DNA of 64,000 nucleotides from Chloroflexota bacterium (GCA_003228095.2 QGNM01000003.1:1-64000); one strand, 5' to 3'. Positions 37,563 to 47,302 are shown, numbered from the stretch's first letter. Notes: generated from the letters alone by a model not told the origin. Numbers and translations: made by a program.

Positions 37563-38531
37563 ATGAAGGCAGTTCAAGTTAAAGGATTTGGTACGAGTGA
37601 TGTGTTGGAATATGTAGATGTGGCTGTTCCTTCTGTTTCTTGTAGCGAAGTCTTGATTAAACAGGAAGCGATAGGTGTTAATTTTATAGACATCTACCAG
37701 AGATCAGGGGCGTACGAAGTTAAATTGCCCTTTATTCCGGGATCAGAAGGTGCTGGAGTAGTATCAGGGATAGGTAAAGATGTCACTCAGTTTAAAACTG
37801 GAGATAGAGTCGCATATTCTATGTCTCCTGGAGGATACGCTGAATATGTTGCGGTTTCTGAGAGCAATGTTGTTTCTGTTCCAGATGGCATAGATCTTTC
37901 TACTGCTGCTGCTTGTCTATTGCAGGGAATGACTGCTCACTATTTAGTGTATTCGACATTTAAATTACAACCACAGCAAACATGTTTAATTCACGCTGGG
38001 GCGGGAGGAGTAGGTCTTGTCTTAATCCAAATGGCTAAAAATATTGGAGCAAAAGTCATCACTACAGTATCTACGGAAGAAAAAAAACGGCTAGCCCTAG
38101 AAGCAGGAGCAGATGAAGTAGTTCTATACACGCAAGACAATTTTGTGGAAGAAGTGAATAGGATTACCAAGGGACAAGGCCTGGAAGTTGTATATGATTC
38201 TGTGGGGCAAACGACTTTTGAAGGTGGGCTTGATTGTTTAAAACCAAGAGGATATTTCGTTTTGTATGGACAATCGAGCGGAGCGGTTCCACCGATTGAT
38301 CCACAACTCTTAAATAGAAAAGGATCGATTTTTTTGACTAGGCCAACTTTGGCAAGCTATATGTTGAACCGGGAAGAGTTGAATTGGAGATCTGGAGACA
38401 TTTTTAGATGGATAGAACAAGGTATGCTTCAAATCAGAATAGGGTTATCTTTACCGTTAAAAAATGCACCTCGGGCGCACGATGATTTAGCCACGCGTAA
38501 AACAACGGGGAAAGTCATATTAACCCCATAG
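37563..38531 (+). CDS. NADPH:quinone oxidoreductase family protein (zeta-crystallin-like)
   Basis: A 322-residue MDR-family protein without zinc ligands. The dinucleotide fold shows HAGAGGVGLVLIQMAK, and the sequence VNFIDIYQRSGAY near residue 45 is typical of QOR proteins. It reduces quinones with NADPH, or enones in related members. ATG 37563 is chosen over TTG 37551 because GGAG (37552-37555) lies seven bases before it. The promoter is not obvious in the short gap next to the riboswitch unit. It is 28 bases before the acyl-CoA synthetase. Confidence 0.92.
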   Translation: MKAVQVKGFGTSDVLEYVDVAVPSVSCSEVLIKQEAIGVNFIDIYQRSGAYEVKLPFIPGSEGAGVVSGIGKDVTQFKTGDRVAYSMSPGGYAEYVAVSESNVVSVPDGIDLSTAAACLLQGMTAHYLVYSTFKLQPQQTCLIHAGAGGVGLVLIQMAKNIGAKVITTVSTEEKKRLALEAGADEVVLYTQDNFVEEVNRITKGQGLEVVYDSVGQTTFEGGLDCLKPRGYFVLYGQSSGAVPPIDPQLLNRKGSIFLTRPTLASYMLNREELNWRSGDIFRWIEQGMLQIRIGLSLPLKNAPRAHDDLATRKTTGKVILTP

Positions 38532-38559
38532 TTGTTTTAATGGGTAATATTGTATTTTT

Positions 38560-40044
38560 ATGCTTTTAACAATACTTGAACAAAAACCAATTGACTCTAT
38601 CGCAGTAAAACTTAGTGATGGAGAGGCATATAGTTACCAGGATTTAATTAACTTGGTTGACGACATGGCATCAAAACTTTCAGGTCATGGGGTTAAGCCT
38701 GGAATGGTGATAAATATTGTTATCGAGAATAGTATTGAATTTTTGATTTCATTTTTATCAGTGACTAGATGTGGTGCTATAGCTGCGCCTTTAAACCCAA
38801 CTTATACGGTTAGCGAATTTAATTTTTATATTGAAGATGCTAATAGCGCTTATTTGATTGTCAAAGATTTGGATAATCCTAGTGTAGCAGCTGTGCAAAA
38901 TACTGATGTAAGCGTAATGCAAGTAGGAGTTTCGAAAACTGGAGTATTCTTAAGTGATTTAAAAGGCGAATTGACGCATAGTCGCGAACCAGAGAATGTT
39001 GAAGATGAAGCTGTTGCTTTGTTTTTACATACTTCTGGAACTACCAGCAAACCCAAAGGAGTGCCTTTAACCCATCGCAATTTGTTAGCTTCATTAGACA
39101 ATATCGTTAATACTTATAATTTAAGTGAGTCAGACACATCAATATTAGTGATGCCACTTTTTCATGTGCATGGTTTAATTGGAGCGGCCTTATCTACGTT
39201 TGTTTCTGGGGGCTGTTTAGTTGTTCCCGCTAGGTTTTCTGCTCGTAGTTTTTGGAAAATACAAGCAGAAACAAATGCAACTTGGTATTCAGCTGTACCA
39301 ACGATACATAAAATATTGCTTGATAGAGCTGATTCTGACCAAGCTCCTTATGAAAGTTTTCGATTCATTAGGTCATGTTCATCCCCCCTTCCTAAAGAAG
39401 TTTTACTAGGTGTGGAAAATCGTTTTGGAAGCCCTGTATTGGAAGCGTATGGAATGACTGAAGCTGCGCATCAAATGTCTTCCAATAGATTGCCTCCTTA
39501 TAAAAGATATCCTGGATCAGTTGGAAGCCAAACAGGGGTTGGGATTACTGTGCGAGATGAAAAAGGAATAGAGTTGGACTATTCCGAGCTGGGTGAGATA
39601 TGCGTTAGAGGACCTAATGTTATGAGTGCCTATGTTAATAATTTGTCCGCAAACAAATCAGCGTTCTGGGGCGATTGGTTTAGAACTGGAGATCAAGGGT
39701 TTATGTCTGAAGATAAAAATTTGACTTTAACTGGAAGACTTAAGGAGTTAATTAATAGGGGAGGAGAAAAAATTTCACCTGTTGAAGTGGACCAAGTTAT
39801 CTTAAGTCACTTTGCTGTTTCTGAAGCAATTAGTTTTTCCTTGCCGGATGCAAAGTACGGTGAAAGCGTTAATACAGCAGTCGTATTGTCAGAACCGGTT
39901 TCTGAGTCCTCTATCATAAATTTTTGCACGGATAAATTAGCGTCATTTAAAATTCCTGGTCGAATATTCTTTTTAGATGAATTGCCAAAATCTGCTACTG
40001 GTAAAATCCAGCGACGTAGCATTGCTGACATGTTTAAAGGTTAA
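38560..40044 (+). CDS. AMP-dependent acyl-CoA synthetase, oxalate-CoA ligase-like
   Basis: A 494-residue member of the ANL superfamily. HTSGTTSKPKGVPLTHRN is the AMP loop, EAYGMTEAAHQMSSN the core motif, DWFRTGDQGFM the hinge Asp region, and the C-terminal GKIQRR holds the catalytic lysine. The EAYGMTEAAHQMSSN and PGSVG stretch closely resembles plant/yeast oxalate-CoA ligases (AAE3/Pcs60). So a short dicarboxylic or related acid is a reasonable substrate guess, not proof. No signal or membrane segment. It is probably co-transcribed with the quinone oxidoreductase. Confidence 0.88.
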   Translation: MLLTILEQKPIDSIAVKLSDGEAYSYQDLINLVDDMASKLSGHGVKPGMVINIVIENSIEFLISFLSVTRCGAIAAPLNPTYTVSEFNFYIEDANSAYLIVKDLDNPSVAAVQNTDVSVMQVGVSKTGVFLSDLKGELTHSREPENVEDEAVALFLHTSGTTSKPKGVPLTHRNLLASLDNIVNTYNLSESDTSILVMPLFHVHGLIGAALSTFVSGGCLVVPARFSARSFWKIQAETNATWYSAVPTIHKILLDRADSDQAPYESFRFIRSCSSPLPKEVLLGVENRFGSPVLEAYGMTEAAHQMSSNRLPPYKRYPGSVGSQTGVGITVRDEKGIELDYSELGEICVRGPNVMSAYVNNLSANKSAFWGDWFRTGDQGFMSEDKNLTLTGRLKELINRGGEKISPVEVDQVILSHFAVSEAISFSLPDAKYGESVNTAVVLSEPVSESSIINFCTDKLASFKIPGRIFFLDELPKSATGKIQRRSIADMFKG

Positions 40045-40250
40045 TTATAAATTAGTGATTTAATTCATATCGGGTACGTATCTGAATGCAGTTTTGGTTT
40101 TCGAAGTCATTTTAATGTGCTTGACTAGAAGAGGTACTTGATTAGTGTTAGTATTCGTAAAATATTAATAATTGGCATAAGAAAAATGAGAAGTTCATTT
40201 TTATTTTATGAAAATTACCAAGGTCTACAATATTATTTTAGGAGTTAGTT

Positions 40251-41615
40251 ATGGCAACAAAACCTTTAACCGGAGAACAGATCGAAGAATTGAAAGGCTT
40301 GGGTGAAACGCATTTCTGGCCTCATTCTAGGCCTACAGGTGATATGTCAGATGATACCGGCATCAAATTGGTTACTCATTCAGAAGGTATTTGGGTAGAA
40401 GGCCCGACAGGTGAACGGCATGTTGACTTAATTTCTGGCATGTGGCTTAAGAATATTGGTCATGGAAGAAAAGAAATTGCTGATGCTGTGTATGAACAGA
40501 TGTTAGACATTAGCTATTCCCCAGGTGGTACTGTTGCTCCAGCAACTATCAAGCTTGCTTCCAAAGTGGCAAGTTTAACTCCTGACCCTGAAAGCAGGGT
40601 GTATTTTGTATCTGGGGGCTCAGAGGCAGTTGAAACCGCTATTAAAATGGCGAAAAAATATCAATATAATCTAGGTGAAAGAGGGCGATGGAAAGTTATA
40701 TCTCGCCAAAATTCATATCATGGAGCGACACATTTATGTATGTCATTAGGCTTTAATTCGGTTAACAGGCCAAATGATTATGGTCCTCTCGTACCTGGTA
40801 ATATCCGCATATCGAATCCTGGGGTTACTTATCGCACCATGCCTGGTGATTGGGATATGCAGTACGCGTATGATTTAGAAAAAACAATTATAAATGAAGG
40901 CCCTGATAGTGTTGCTGCGTTCATTGGGGAACCTATATCAGCCGCTTCTGGCATTCATGTACCACATCCAGAATATTGGCCTACTATAAGAGAGATTTGC
41001 AATAAGTATGGCGTGATAATGATTTGTGATGAAGTAATTAACGGTTTTGGCCGAACAGGCAAGATGTTTGCAGTTGAGAATTGGGGTGTCAAGCCAGACA
41101 TAATGACCGTTGCCAAAGCTTTAACTAGTGGGTACTTACCTATAGGCGCTGCAATTGCCTCTAGTAAAGTAGGAAAGGCAATGGAAGGAGAAGGCTCTCA
41201 GACATTTAAACATCTAATCACTTTCGGAGGTAGCCCTCCATCTTGCGCTGCAGGATTAAAGAACCTTGAAATTATGGAACGAGAAAATCTAGTTCAGAAT
41301 TCGGCTGACAATGGCAAGTATTTATATGAAAGCCTTCAAGAACTCAAAGCTGAATTTCGAACAGTAATTGATGTTAGAGGTGGTATGGGTTTACTTGCAG
41401 CAGTTGAATTTGGTAAAGATGAGAAAACTTTTGAGAAATTCGAAGGTAATTTTGATTCTAGATTGGGTCAACTTATGGAGCAGCATTCATTACTAGGTCG
41501 AGGAATGGATCAAACTATGCCGTTTTCGCCTCCTCTAACTATTACGAAAGAGGAAATAGACTTTGTTGTAGACCAGACCAAGAAAGTTATAACGGAAATA
41601 GAAAAAGATTTCTAA
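40251..41615 (+). CDS. Class III aminotransferase
   Basis: A 454-residue PLP enzyme of the class III (omega-aminotransferase) group. ICDEVINGFGRTGK contains the PLP-interacting Asp. Lys289 in VAKALTSGYLPIGAA forms the Schiff base. SGGSEAVETAIKMA binds phosphate. The amine donor and acceptor cannot be read; beta-alanine, taurine or 4-aminobutyrate-type amines are common in this group. AGGAG lies seven bases before the ATG. The 206-base gap before it shows TTGACT and TTGATT boxes without a clear -10 partner. It ends at a bidirectional terminator. Confidence 0.92.
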   Translation: MATKPLTGEQIEELKGLGETHFWPHSRPTGDMSDDTGIKLVTHSEGIWVEGPTGERHVDLISGMWLKNIGHGRKEIADAVYEQMLDISYSPGGTVAPATIKLASKVASLTPDPESRVYFVSGGSEAVETAIKMAKKYQYNLGERGRWKVISRQNSYHGATHLCMSLGFNSVNRPNDYGPLVPGNIRISNPGVTYRTMPGDWDMQYAYDLEKTIINEGPDSVAAFIGEPISAASGIHVPHPEYWPTIREICNKYGVIMICDEVINGFGRTGKMFAVENWGVKPDIMTVAKALTSGYLPIGAAIASSKVGKAMEGEGSQTFKHLITFGGSPPSCAAGLKNLEIMERENLVQNSADNGKYLYESLQELKAEFRTVIDVRGGMGLLAAVEFGKDEKTFEKFEGNFDSRLGQLMEQHSLLGRGMDQTMPFSPPLTITKEEIDFVVDQTKKVITEIEKDF

Positions 41616-41639
41616 GCCGCTCTAATATTATTAAAAATT

Positions 41640-41669
41640 AAAAACCAGCTGAATCATCGGCTGGTTTTT
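41640..41669. terminator. Bidirectional terminator
   Basis: A 13-bp stem (AAAAACCAGCTGA with TCGGCTGGTTTTT, one G-U) closes an ATCA loop, with A5 and T5 at the ends. It serves the convergent aminotransferase and HtrA genes. Confidence 0.9.
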
Positions 41670-41689
41670 GATTTTTAAGTGTGTCATCA

Positions 41690-42862
41690 TTAACTTAATG
41701 GAGGCCAAGACCCTAGTATAATCTTGATCTCAATCAACTTTGAGTCACGAATTATTGTTAAAGTAATTAAATCTCCTGGTTTTAAAGAATTCAAGTAATC
41801 TACCATTTCGGACACTGATTTAACTTTCACAGTATCTACCTTAATAATGATATCTCCATTCATAGAGCCGTTTTTTGCATCAGGGATAAGAGAATTTAAG
41901 CTAGCAGGACTTTTAGGATATATATCCCAAATATAAACACCGGATTTAATGTTTAAATCCATCTGTTTAATAGCTTCTTGAGTTAATGTAACGCCAGATA
42001 TTCCAAGCCAAGGTCGAGAAATCACATTTGGCAATTTAAGATTTGGAAGTAGCTCGATTAGTATGTTACTGGGTATTGCAAATCCAATGCCAAGATCGCC
42101 TTGGTAAGTTATGTGAACTGCAGAATTGATACCTATAACTTCTCCTGATGAATTGAGGAGCGGCCCTCCTGAGTTCCCCGGTAATAAAGTGGCATCTGTC
42201 CATATCATATTTGGGATTGGTCTTTGTAGCGCAGGAGAGATTCTAGAATCTCTTAAAATTGGTGGACTATCACCTATACCTGCTACGACTCCTACCGACA
42301 AAAAATTCCTCATTCCCAATGGATTACCAATTGCAAGTGCTAATTGGCCAGTTTTAACTAAGTCAGAATTTGCTAATTTGAGAGGTTCAATATGTGCAAC
42401 TTTTAGCGGATTAACAGCTAAAAGTGCAAGATCATCTGACTGACTAACCCCAAGTTGTTTCGCAAGTAATATCGTCCCGTCTTTTAGAGATACTTGTATG
42501 TTAGTGGCGCCATGAATCACATGCTCATTAGTAGCTATATGTCCATCTTTATCCAATATAAAACCTGTACCGCTATCAGTAGAAGTATTGGGCCTTTTTA
42601 CGATTATTTCTACTACAGCATTAGAAGATTGACTTACTACTCTGTCAATTAACCCTTCATCATAAAGTGTGGTTTCTTTGTTATTAAAACGCGACGAAGT
42701 TATTATCCCAGTTGATGCTATAGATCCTATTAAAATACCAGATAACAGTAATAAGCCTATAACCCACATAACAGGGAAAGTGATTCTCACTCTGTAGTTA
42801 TTGAGGAAATATCTTTCTATGCGATGTCTGGCAATCCTGGTTTTAAATTGTCTCTTTATCAT
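41690..42862 (-). CDS. Membrane-anchored HtrA/Deg-type serine protease
   Basis: A 390-residue protease. One membrane helix (about 30-54) anchors it after a strongly basic cytoplasmic tail. The trypsin-like domain has His114 (TNEHVIHG), Asp144 (SDDLALLAV) and Ser231 (LPGNSGGPLL). A single PDZ domain follows (about 285-375). It would degrade misfolded proteins outside the membrane, as in HtrA-like proteases of Gram-positive layout. It is a single-gene unit with its own upstream region (42863-43034), shared divergently with the nuclease-like gene. No sigma-E-type or CssRS-type site was recognised. Confidence 0.93.
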   Translation of the reverse strand: MIKRQFKTRIARHRIERYFLNNYRVRITFPVMWVIGLLLLSGILIGSIASTGIITSSRFNNKETTLYDEGLIDRVVSQSSNAVVEIIVKRPNTSTDSGTGFILDKDGHIATNEHVIHGATNIQVSLKDGTILLAKQLGVSQSDDLALLAVNPLKVAHIEPLKLANSDLVKTGQLALAIGNPLGMRNFLSVGVVAGIGDSPPILRDSRISPALQRPIPNMIWTDATLLPGNSGGPLLNSSGEVIGINSAVHITYQGDLGIGFAIPSNILIELLPNLKLPNVISRPWLGISGVTLTQEAIKQMDLNIKSGVYIWDIYPKSPASLNSLIPDAKNGSMNGDIIIKVDTVKVKSVSEMVDYLNSLKPGDLITLTIIRDSKLIEIKIILGSWPPLS

Positions 42863-43034
42863 AAAGTTTAATTTTATAACGTCAAAATAAGAAGTTAAAT
42901 TTTACAGTTACAACATTAGTTCAATTGTGCAAATATATTCTGTCAATTTAAGCTTATAGATGTATTAGATATTCACTTTTATTATTATAAACTTGCCTGC
43001 ACCCAGAATGGGTATCATTTTATGGGAGAACATA

Positions 43035-43400
43035 ATGGATCAATTTACAATTTTACTTTTCATAGCAATTTTGATTTTAGGAATGTTGTTTTTAATATCA
43101 TTACGTCATGTTTTTAGTTTGAAGAGGTATATATCATCTTTAAAATCTCAAAAACAAAGTCAAAGTACAAAATATGGGCAAATTGCCGAGCAATTCATGC
43201 CTTGGGCATCAAACTACCCCTATGACCCTGCAAAGTTTAGATTTATTGGATCACCTATAGATGGCATACAGTTTGAAGAAAACAAAGTGATTTTAATGGA
43301 ATTTAAAACTTCATCCAGCCAGATGACTTCATTACAACGTAAAATTAAACGACTTGTTGAAGAAAATAAGGTGACTTTTGAAGAAATACGCATATCTTAA
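43035..43400 (+). CDS. Holliday-junction-resolvase-related membrane protein
   Basis: A 121-residue protein. One N-terminal membrane helix (about 4-22) is followed by a coiled region and a small nuclease-like core with FRFIGSPIDGIQF and VILMEFKTSSS. This resembles the Pfam family of endonucleases related to archaeal Holliday junction resolvases, in which GSPxDGI and ExKT hold the metal-binding residues. ATG 43035 is chosen over an upstream start at 42993 because GGGAGA precedes it. DNA cleavage in the cell is not demonstrated for the family. The membrane anchor is odd for a resolvase. Confidence 0.75.
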   Translation: MDQFTILLFIAILILGMLFLISLRHVFSLKRYISSLKSQKQSQSTKYGQIAEQFMPWASNYPYDPAKFRFIGSPIDGIQFEENKVILMEFKTSSSQMTSLQRKIKRLVEENKVTFEEIRIS

Positions 43401-43410
43401 CTAAGTTGGT

Positions 43411-44082
43411 TTAAGTTGAGGTTTTCAATATCCATTTCATCCAATGAGTGGTCTCGCTTTTAAATCCTTTTACATTTTGTAGGGCCCACTCATAATCTGA
43501 ATCGCTGTCTAGATCAAATTGAAGTCCAGGAGTGTCAACAACTGAGAAGGGAATAGATTTGTCTAATACCCACTTCCTGTGTTTAGAAAAACTTAGACAT
43601 CCTAACATAGGCTTAAAAGCGTGTTCTGCGGGCTGAAGCAATGCGTTTGTGCCTCCATCTTTTGTTGCTTTAGCTAATACGGTATTTTTTAGAGATTCAC
43701 TAGCTAAAAATATTTCATGAATATCAGATGTATTTATTAAAGGGAGGTCACCTGGCAAGAATAATGTTGCCTCCGCACCCAAGGTATATGCGCTTATCAT
43801 AGCTTCCCATAAGCTGTCGTTTAAACTATTGGTTGAAGGTTTTTCGGGAACCCATTGGACATTATGAGACTTTGCTAGTTTATGGATCAAAGTGTCACCA
43901 CCTAATATGACACAATTGGTTTCAGCATTCTGGTTTACGGCTTTAATGACTCTATTCAACATCATTAGAATTGCTGCTCTTCTAGATAGAGAATCAACAT
44001 TACCTTTTAAACGACTCTTTGCTTTAAAAAGAGGCTTCATCGGTATAATTGTTTGTATTTTATTAGTAACAGAGTAGGGCAT
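43411..44082 (-). CDS. cofC: 2-phospho-L-lactate guanylyltransferase
   Basis: A 223-residue nucleotidyltransferase-fold protein. IPMKPLFKAKSRL is the nucleotide-binding signature and LFLPGDLPLI the metal-binding motif of the CofC family. It activates 2-phospholactate (or phosphoenolpyruvate, in many bacteria) with GTP for coenzyme F420 synthesis. It is 16 bases downstream of cofD on the same strand, the expected pathway partner. No cofE or cofG/H is in the window. Confidence 0.88.
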   Translation of the reverse strand: MPYSVTNKIQTIIPMKPLFKAKSRLKGNVDSLSRRAAILMMLNRVIKAVNQNAETNCVILGGDTLIHKLAKSHNVQWVPEKPSTNSLNDSLWEAMISAYTLGAEATLFLPGDLPLINTSDIHEIFLASESLKNTVLAKATKDGGTNALLQPAEHAFKPMLGCLSFSKHRKWVLDKSIPFSVVDTPGLQFDLDSDSDYEWALQNVKGFKSETTHWMKWILKTST

Positions 44083-44098
44083 TTGGATTCATTGGGTT

Positions 44099-45031
44099 TT
44101 AAGAGTCAATCAAGTTAATTACTTCGCGAGCCAAGTTAATTTTCTCCTGGCTTGAGTTCATGATTATAGATGTAATATGTACTTCCATACCAAGTTTTTC
44201 AATTGCTTCTGCTTCTGAAGAATCAGCTGTGTCTATAATAAATAAATCGCAAAGTCCTTTGTAATGTTTCGCAACTCCTGTTGCGCTAGCATCCTCTTTT
44301 AGTTCCCTCATCATTTTTGCAGCAGGGCCCTTTATTGCCTGCCTGCCAACTATTGGGCTAACAGCGATTCTTTTACCTTTGAAATTACTAATTAATTTTT
44401 TGATGCCTGGCAATTCTAAAATAGGAGGAATACTTACGATTGGGTTAGAAGGACATATTATTATTGCTTCTGATTCAGATATATTTTTAATGAATTGTTT
44501 TGTGGGTTTAGCCTTTCTAATTCCATCGAATCTAATTTTTTTTATTATTGGGTTACATTTTTGTCGAACGAAATAATCTTGAAACTCAAGCTCTTTAGTT
44601 TCAGTTATTGCAATTGTTCTAACGGGGTCATCGCTCATTGGAATTAAATCATGCAATATACCTAAGCTTTTTACGAGTTCGTTAGTGGCATGGCTTAAAG
44701 ATTTCCCACTGTTTAATATTGAAGTTCTTTTTATATGTGTCGCAAAATCTAAATCACCTAGCTTAAACCAAGTTTCTTCGCCGAGACGTTCTAGGGCTGA
44801 TAAAGTTTTAAAAGTATCTCCTTCGATGCCCCAGCCTGTAGTTTTATTAGTTAGCCCTGAAAGAGCATACATGACGGTATCTAAATCTGGAGATACATAT
44901 AGACCATGAAACACAGTGTCGTCTGCTGTGTTTACTACTACTGAAAGTTTTGGTGGTTCAAGGATTTTTGATAAACCAAAAACTAATTTTGCTCCACCAA
45001 CTCCCCCTGCTAATGCTAAAACCTTATGCAT
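44099..45031 (-). CDS. cofD: 2-phospho-L-lactate transferase
   Basis: A 310-residue protein. The N-terminus LALAGGVGGAKLVFGL is the hallmark of CofD, and NTADDTVFHGLYVSPDLDTVMYALSG binds the flavin intermediate Fo. It joins the phospholactyl (or phosphoenolpyruvyl) group to Fo, producing F420-0 or its dehydro form. With cofC it indicates F420 is made in this organism. It is divergently placed from the cytochrome operon, with the tRNA-Lys gene between. Confidence 0.93.
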   Translation of the reverse strand: MHKVLALAGGVGGAKLVFGLSKILEPPKLSVVVNTADDTVFHGLYVSPDLDTVMYALSGLTNKTTGWGIEGDTFKTLSALERLGEETWFKLGDLDFATHIKRTSILNSGKSLSHATNELVKSLGILHDLIPMSDDPVRTIAITETKELEFQDYFVRQKCNPIIKKIRFDGIRKAKPTKQFIKNISESEAIIICPSNPIVSIPPILELPGIKKLISNFKGKRIAVSPIVGRQAIKGPAAKMMRELKEDASATGVAKHYKGLCDLFIIDTADSSEAEAIEKLGMEVHITSIIMNSSQEKINLAREVINLIDS

Positions 45032-45113
45032 ATTGATTCATTTACTTTCACAAACTATGTTTTTACTCTGGTAAAATATGTGTTTACAGATCTTTTGTAT
45101 ATTTACTCTCGTG

Positions 45114-45185
<72 letters not shown>

Positions 45186-45281
45186 ATTATTTGGAGGTAT
45201 GCTAGAACTTGCCTTCTATATCAACTGTACAATGTACTGTAAGCCATATAAATTTTTATTTCTTGGAGCGCGTAAGTTAAA

Positions 45282-46283
45282 TTGGAAAAACCTATATCGC
45301 AAATAAAGCCACCATCCGATAAAGGCGAATTAAATTTTCGTATCTTAACTATTTTAGGTTTAATAGCCGCTTTTATCCAGGTGTCTTTGGGAGGTTTCGT
45401 TAGAGTAACTGATTCAGGGATGGCTTGCGGAGACGATTGGCCGTTGTGTGATGGGCAATTAGTTCCTTCATTTAATATTGAAGTTGCCCTCGAATATGCC
45501 CATAGGGTTTCAGGAGCAGTACTTATAGTATTAATACTGATAATTTTTATTTATGCATGGCGGCTACACAGGAATGATTCTTGGATATTCAGGTCATCGA
45601 TTGCCGCGTTAATATTTGTTATAGCAGGAGCTGCTTTCGGGGCAGCCACAGTCTTTAGTGAATTAGGCTGGGGGTTTCGTTTGATTCACCTTGCGGTTGC
45701 TGAAGGAGTTATATGTAGCCTTGCTTTTGCGTTCATATCCTCATTGGACTTTAAGCGATACGGTATGAATAGTCCTACAGAAGGATCTATGGCAAGCGGA
45801 GCTGTTTACATGTTTGGAATGCTATTGTCTATATTTCTCTTAATTTTGTCTGGATCAATTATGGTCGGTTTGGACGCGGGGACCGCTTGTGGGACATGGC
45901 CGCTTTGTAATGGAAGCATTTTCCCTCAAGGAAATAGTCGTTATTCAATTCATATGGGACATAGATTGATTGGCATTGTGTCTGGAGTATTGATGTCGTT
46001 AGCGTTTTTATGGATTTGGCGAATGCGAGAATGGATTCACGGAGCTGGGAAAGTGGGGATAGCCTTGTTTGTTTTTATGATCATCCAGGTATTATTTGGG
46101 GCTGCCTTAGTCTGGACAGGGTTTGCTCCAGGATGGCGAGCTATACATCTTATTGGAGGCACATTAGTTTGGCTTACAGCGTGTATTTTATTTGCTATAG
46201 TGTTTGTCTCAAGAGACCCTGTAAATGAGAAAAAAATAGAAGCGAAAGAAATTAGCAATATATATGGTGAGTTTTCCTCCTGA
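45282..46283 (+). CDS. ctaA: Heme A synthase
   Basis: A 333-residue membrane protein with eight predicted helices that oxidises heme O to heme A. The first half has GGFVRVTDSGMACGDDWPLC, and the second half has TACGTWPLCNG, the paired cysteine loops found in Bacillus-type CtaA. The conserved histidines EYAHR and HMGHR bind heme. The TTG start at 45282 has GGAG about 14 bases before it. It opens the cytochrome oxidase operon, in the order ctaA, ctaB, ctaCDEF. Confidence 0.93.
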   Translation: MEKPISQIKPPSDKGELNFRILTILGLIAAFIQVSLGGFVRVTDSGMACGDDWPLCDGQLVPSFNIEVALEYAHRVSGAVLIVLILIIFIYAWRLHRNDSWIFRSSIAALIFVIAGAAFGAATVFSELGWGFRLIHLAVAEGVICSLAFAFISSLDFKRYGMNSPTEGSMASGAVYMFGMLLSIFLLILSGSIMVGLDAGTACGTWPLCNGSIFPQGNSRYSIHMGHRLIGIVSGVLMSLAFLWIWRMREWIHGAGKVGIALFVFMIIQVLFGAALVWTGFAPGWRAIHLIGGTLVWLTACILFAIVFVSRDPVNEKKIEAKEISNIYGEFSS

Positions 46284-46294
46284 ATTAACATACT

Positions 46295-47176
46295 ATGCAA
46301 AACATTTTTATTAAAAATATAATTAAAGACTACGTAGCTTTGACCAAACCTAAAATCATTAGTTTGCTATTGATAACAGCTTTAGGTGGATTATTCTTGG
46401 CATCCAAGGGGTTGCCTCAATGGCAGCTTGTATGGGTAGTTTTATTTGCTGGCTCATTGGCTGCTGGTGGGGCTAATGCTATTAATCACTTTCTTGACCG
46501 TGATATTGATAATATCATGAAGAGAACTAAATCCAGGCCTGTTGCGGGCAAACGGATACTACCCAGAAATGCACTAATATTTGGAATATTGTTAAATGTG
46601 GTTGCATTCGTCCTATTGGTTTCACTTGCCACTTGGCTTAGCGCAATTCTCACTTTAGCAGCTACCCTTGTGTATGTGTTTGTTTATACGATAGGCCTAA
46701 AGAGAAACACACCGCAGAATATTGTCATTGGAGGCGCTGCTGGTGCATTCCCTCCTTTAATTGCTTGGGCTGCAGTTACCGGGGATATTGGATTAGGTGG
46801 AGTATATTTGTTTGCGATTGTGTTTTTTTGGACTCCTCCACATTTTTGGGCTTTGGCACTTATGATTAAAGATGATTATGCTGAAGCCGGCATACCGATG
46901 CTGCCAGTAGTGAGAGGAGATGCTGAAACTAAGAAGGCAATAGTTTTGTACGTAGTACTACTACTAGCTTTAACTCTGATGATGGTCGTGACTAGGTCGG
47001 TCGGTTGGATTTATGGAGTTGCAGCTGCATGTTTGGGTCTAGGGTATTTGTATTACGCGATACAGTTATATAGGTCAGAAGGGATACTAAAAGCTAAACC
47101 AGCTTATTTATACTCACTAGCATACCTTGCCCTTTTATTCATCTTTGTAATGATAGATGCCTCAGTAACAATATAG
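46295..47176 (+). CDS. ctaB: Protoheme IX farnesyltransferase
   Basis: A 293-residue UbiA-superfamily membrane enzyme that adds a farnesyl group to heme B to give heme O. The aspartate-rich NHFLDRDIDNIMKRT motif binds the prenyl diphosphate through magnesium, and KPKIISLLLIT starts the first helix as usual. Nine hydrophobic segments are visible. It starts 11 bases after the ctaA stop, so the two are translated from one message. Heme A synthesis and the oxidase genes are thus in one block. Confidence 0.95.
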   Translation: MQNIFIKNIIKDYVALTKPKIISLLLITALGGLFLASKGLPQWQLVWVVLFAGSLAAGGANAINHFLDRDIDNIMKRTKSRPVAGKRILPRNALIFGILLNVVAFVLLVSLATWLSAILTLAATLVYVFVYTIGLKRNTPQNIVIGGAAGAFPPLIAWAAVTGDIGLGGVYLFAIVFFWTPPHFWALALMIKDDYAEAGIPMLPVVRGDAETKKAIVLYVVLLLALTLMMVVTRSVGWIYGVAAACLGLGYLYYAIQLYRSEGILKAKPAYLYSLAYLALLFIFVMIDASVTI

Positions 47177-47257
47177 GTTACTAAATGGTGAGGTAACGGG
47201 GACAGGATATTGTAATAAATGATCTTAGTCATTAAGACGCTGCTTAGATAAGTTTAA

Positions 47258-47285
47258 ATAGATTGTGAAATACTTGACAATCTAT
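47258..47285. repeat. Inverted repeat over the ctaC promoter -35 box
   Basis: ATAGATTGT (47258-47266) and ACAATCTAT (47277-47285) are perfect 9-bp arms 10 bases apart. The right arm covers the end of TTGACA and the start of the spacer, a typical place for a repressor operator. Confidence 0.6.
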
Positions 47286-47302
47286 ATGCCGTCAGCTAGA
47301 TT
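47274..47302 (+). promoter_or_regulatory. Sigma70-type promoter of the ctaC gene group
   Basis: TTGACA (47274-47279), a 17-base spacer and TAGATT (47297-47302), about 70 bases before the ctaC ATG. It would give ctaC and the downstream genes a promoter separate from ctaAB. The rest of the 195-base gap shows no other signal. Confidence 0.65.

Noticed and set aside
37572..38531. Riboswitch control of the quinone oxidoreductase
   Set aside because: The aptamer, promoter and terminator are all on the minus strand and point away from this gene.
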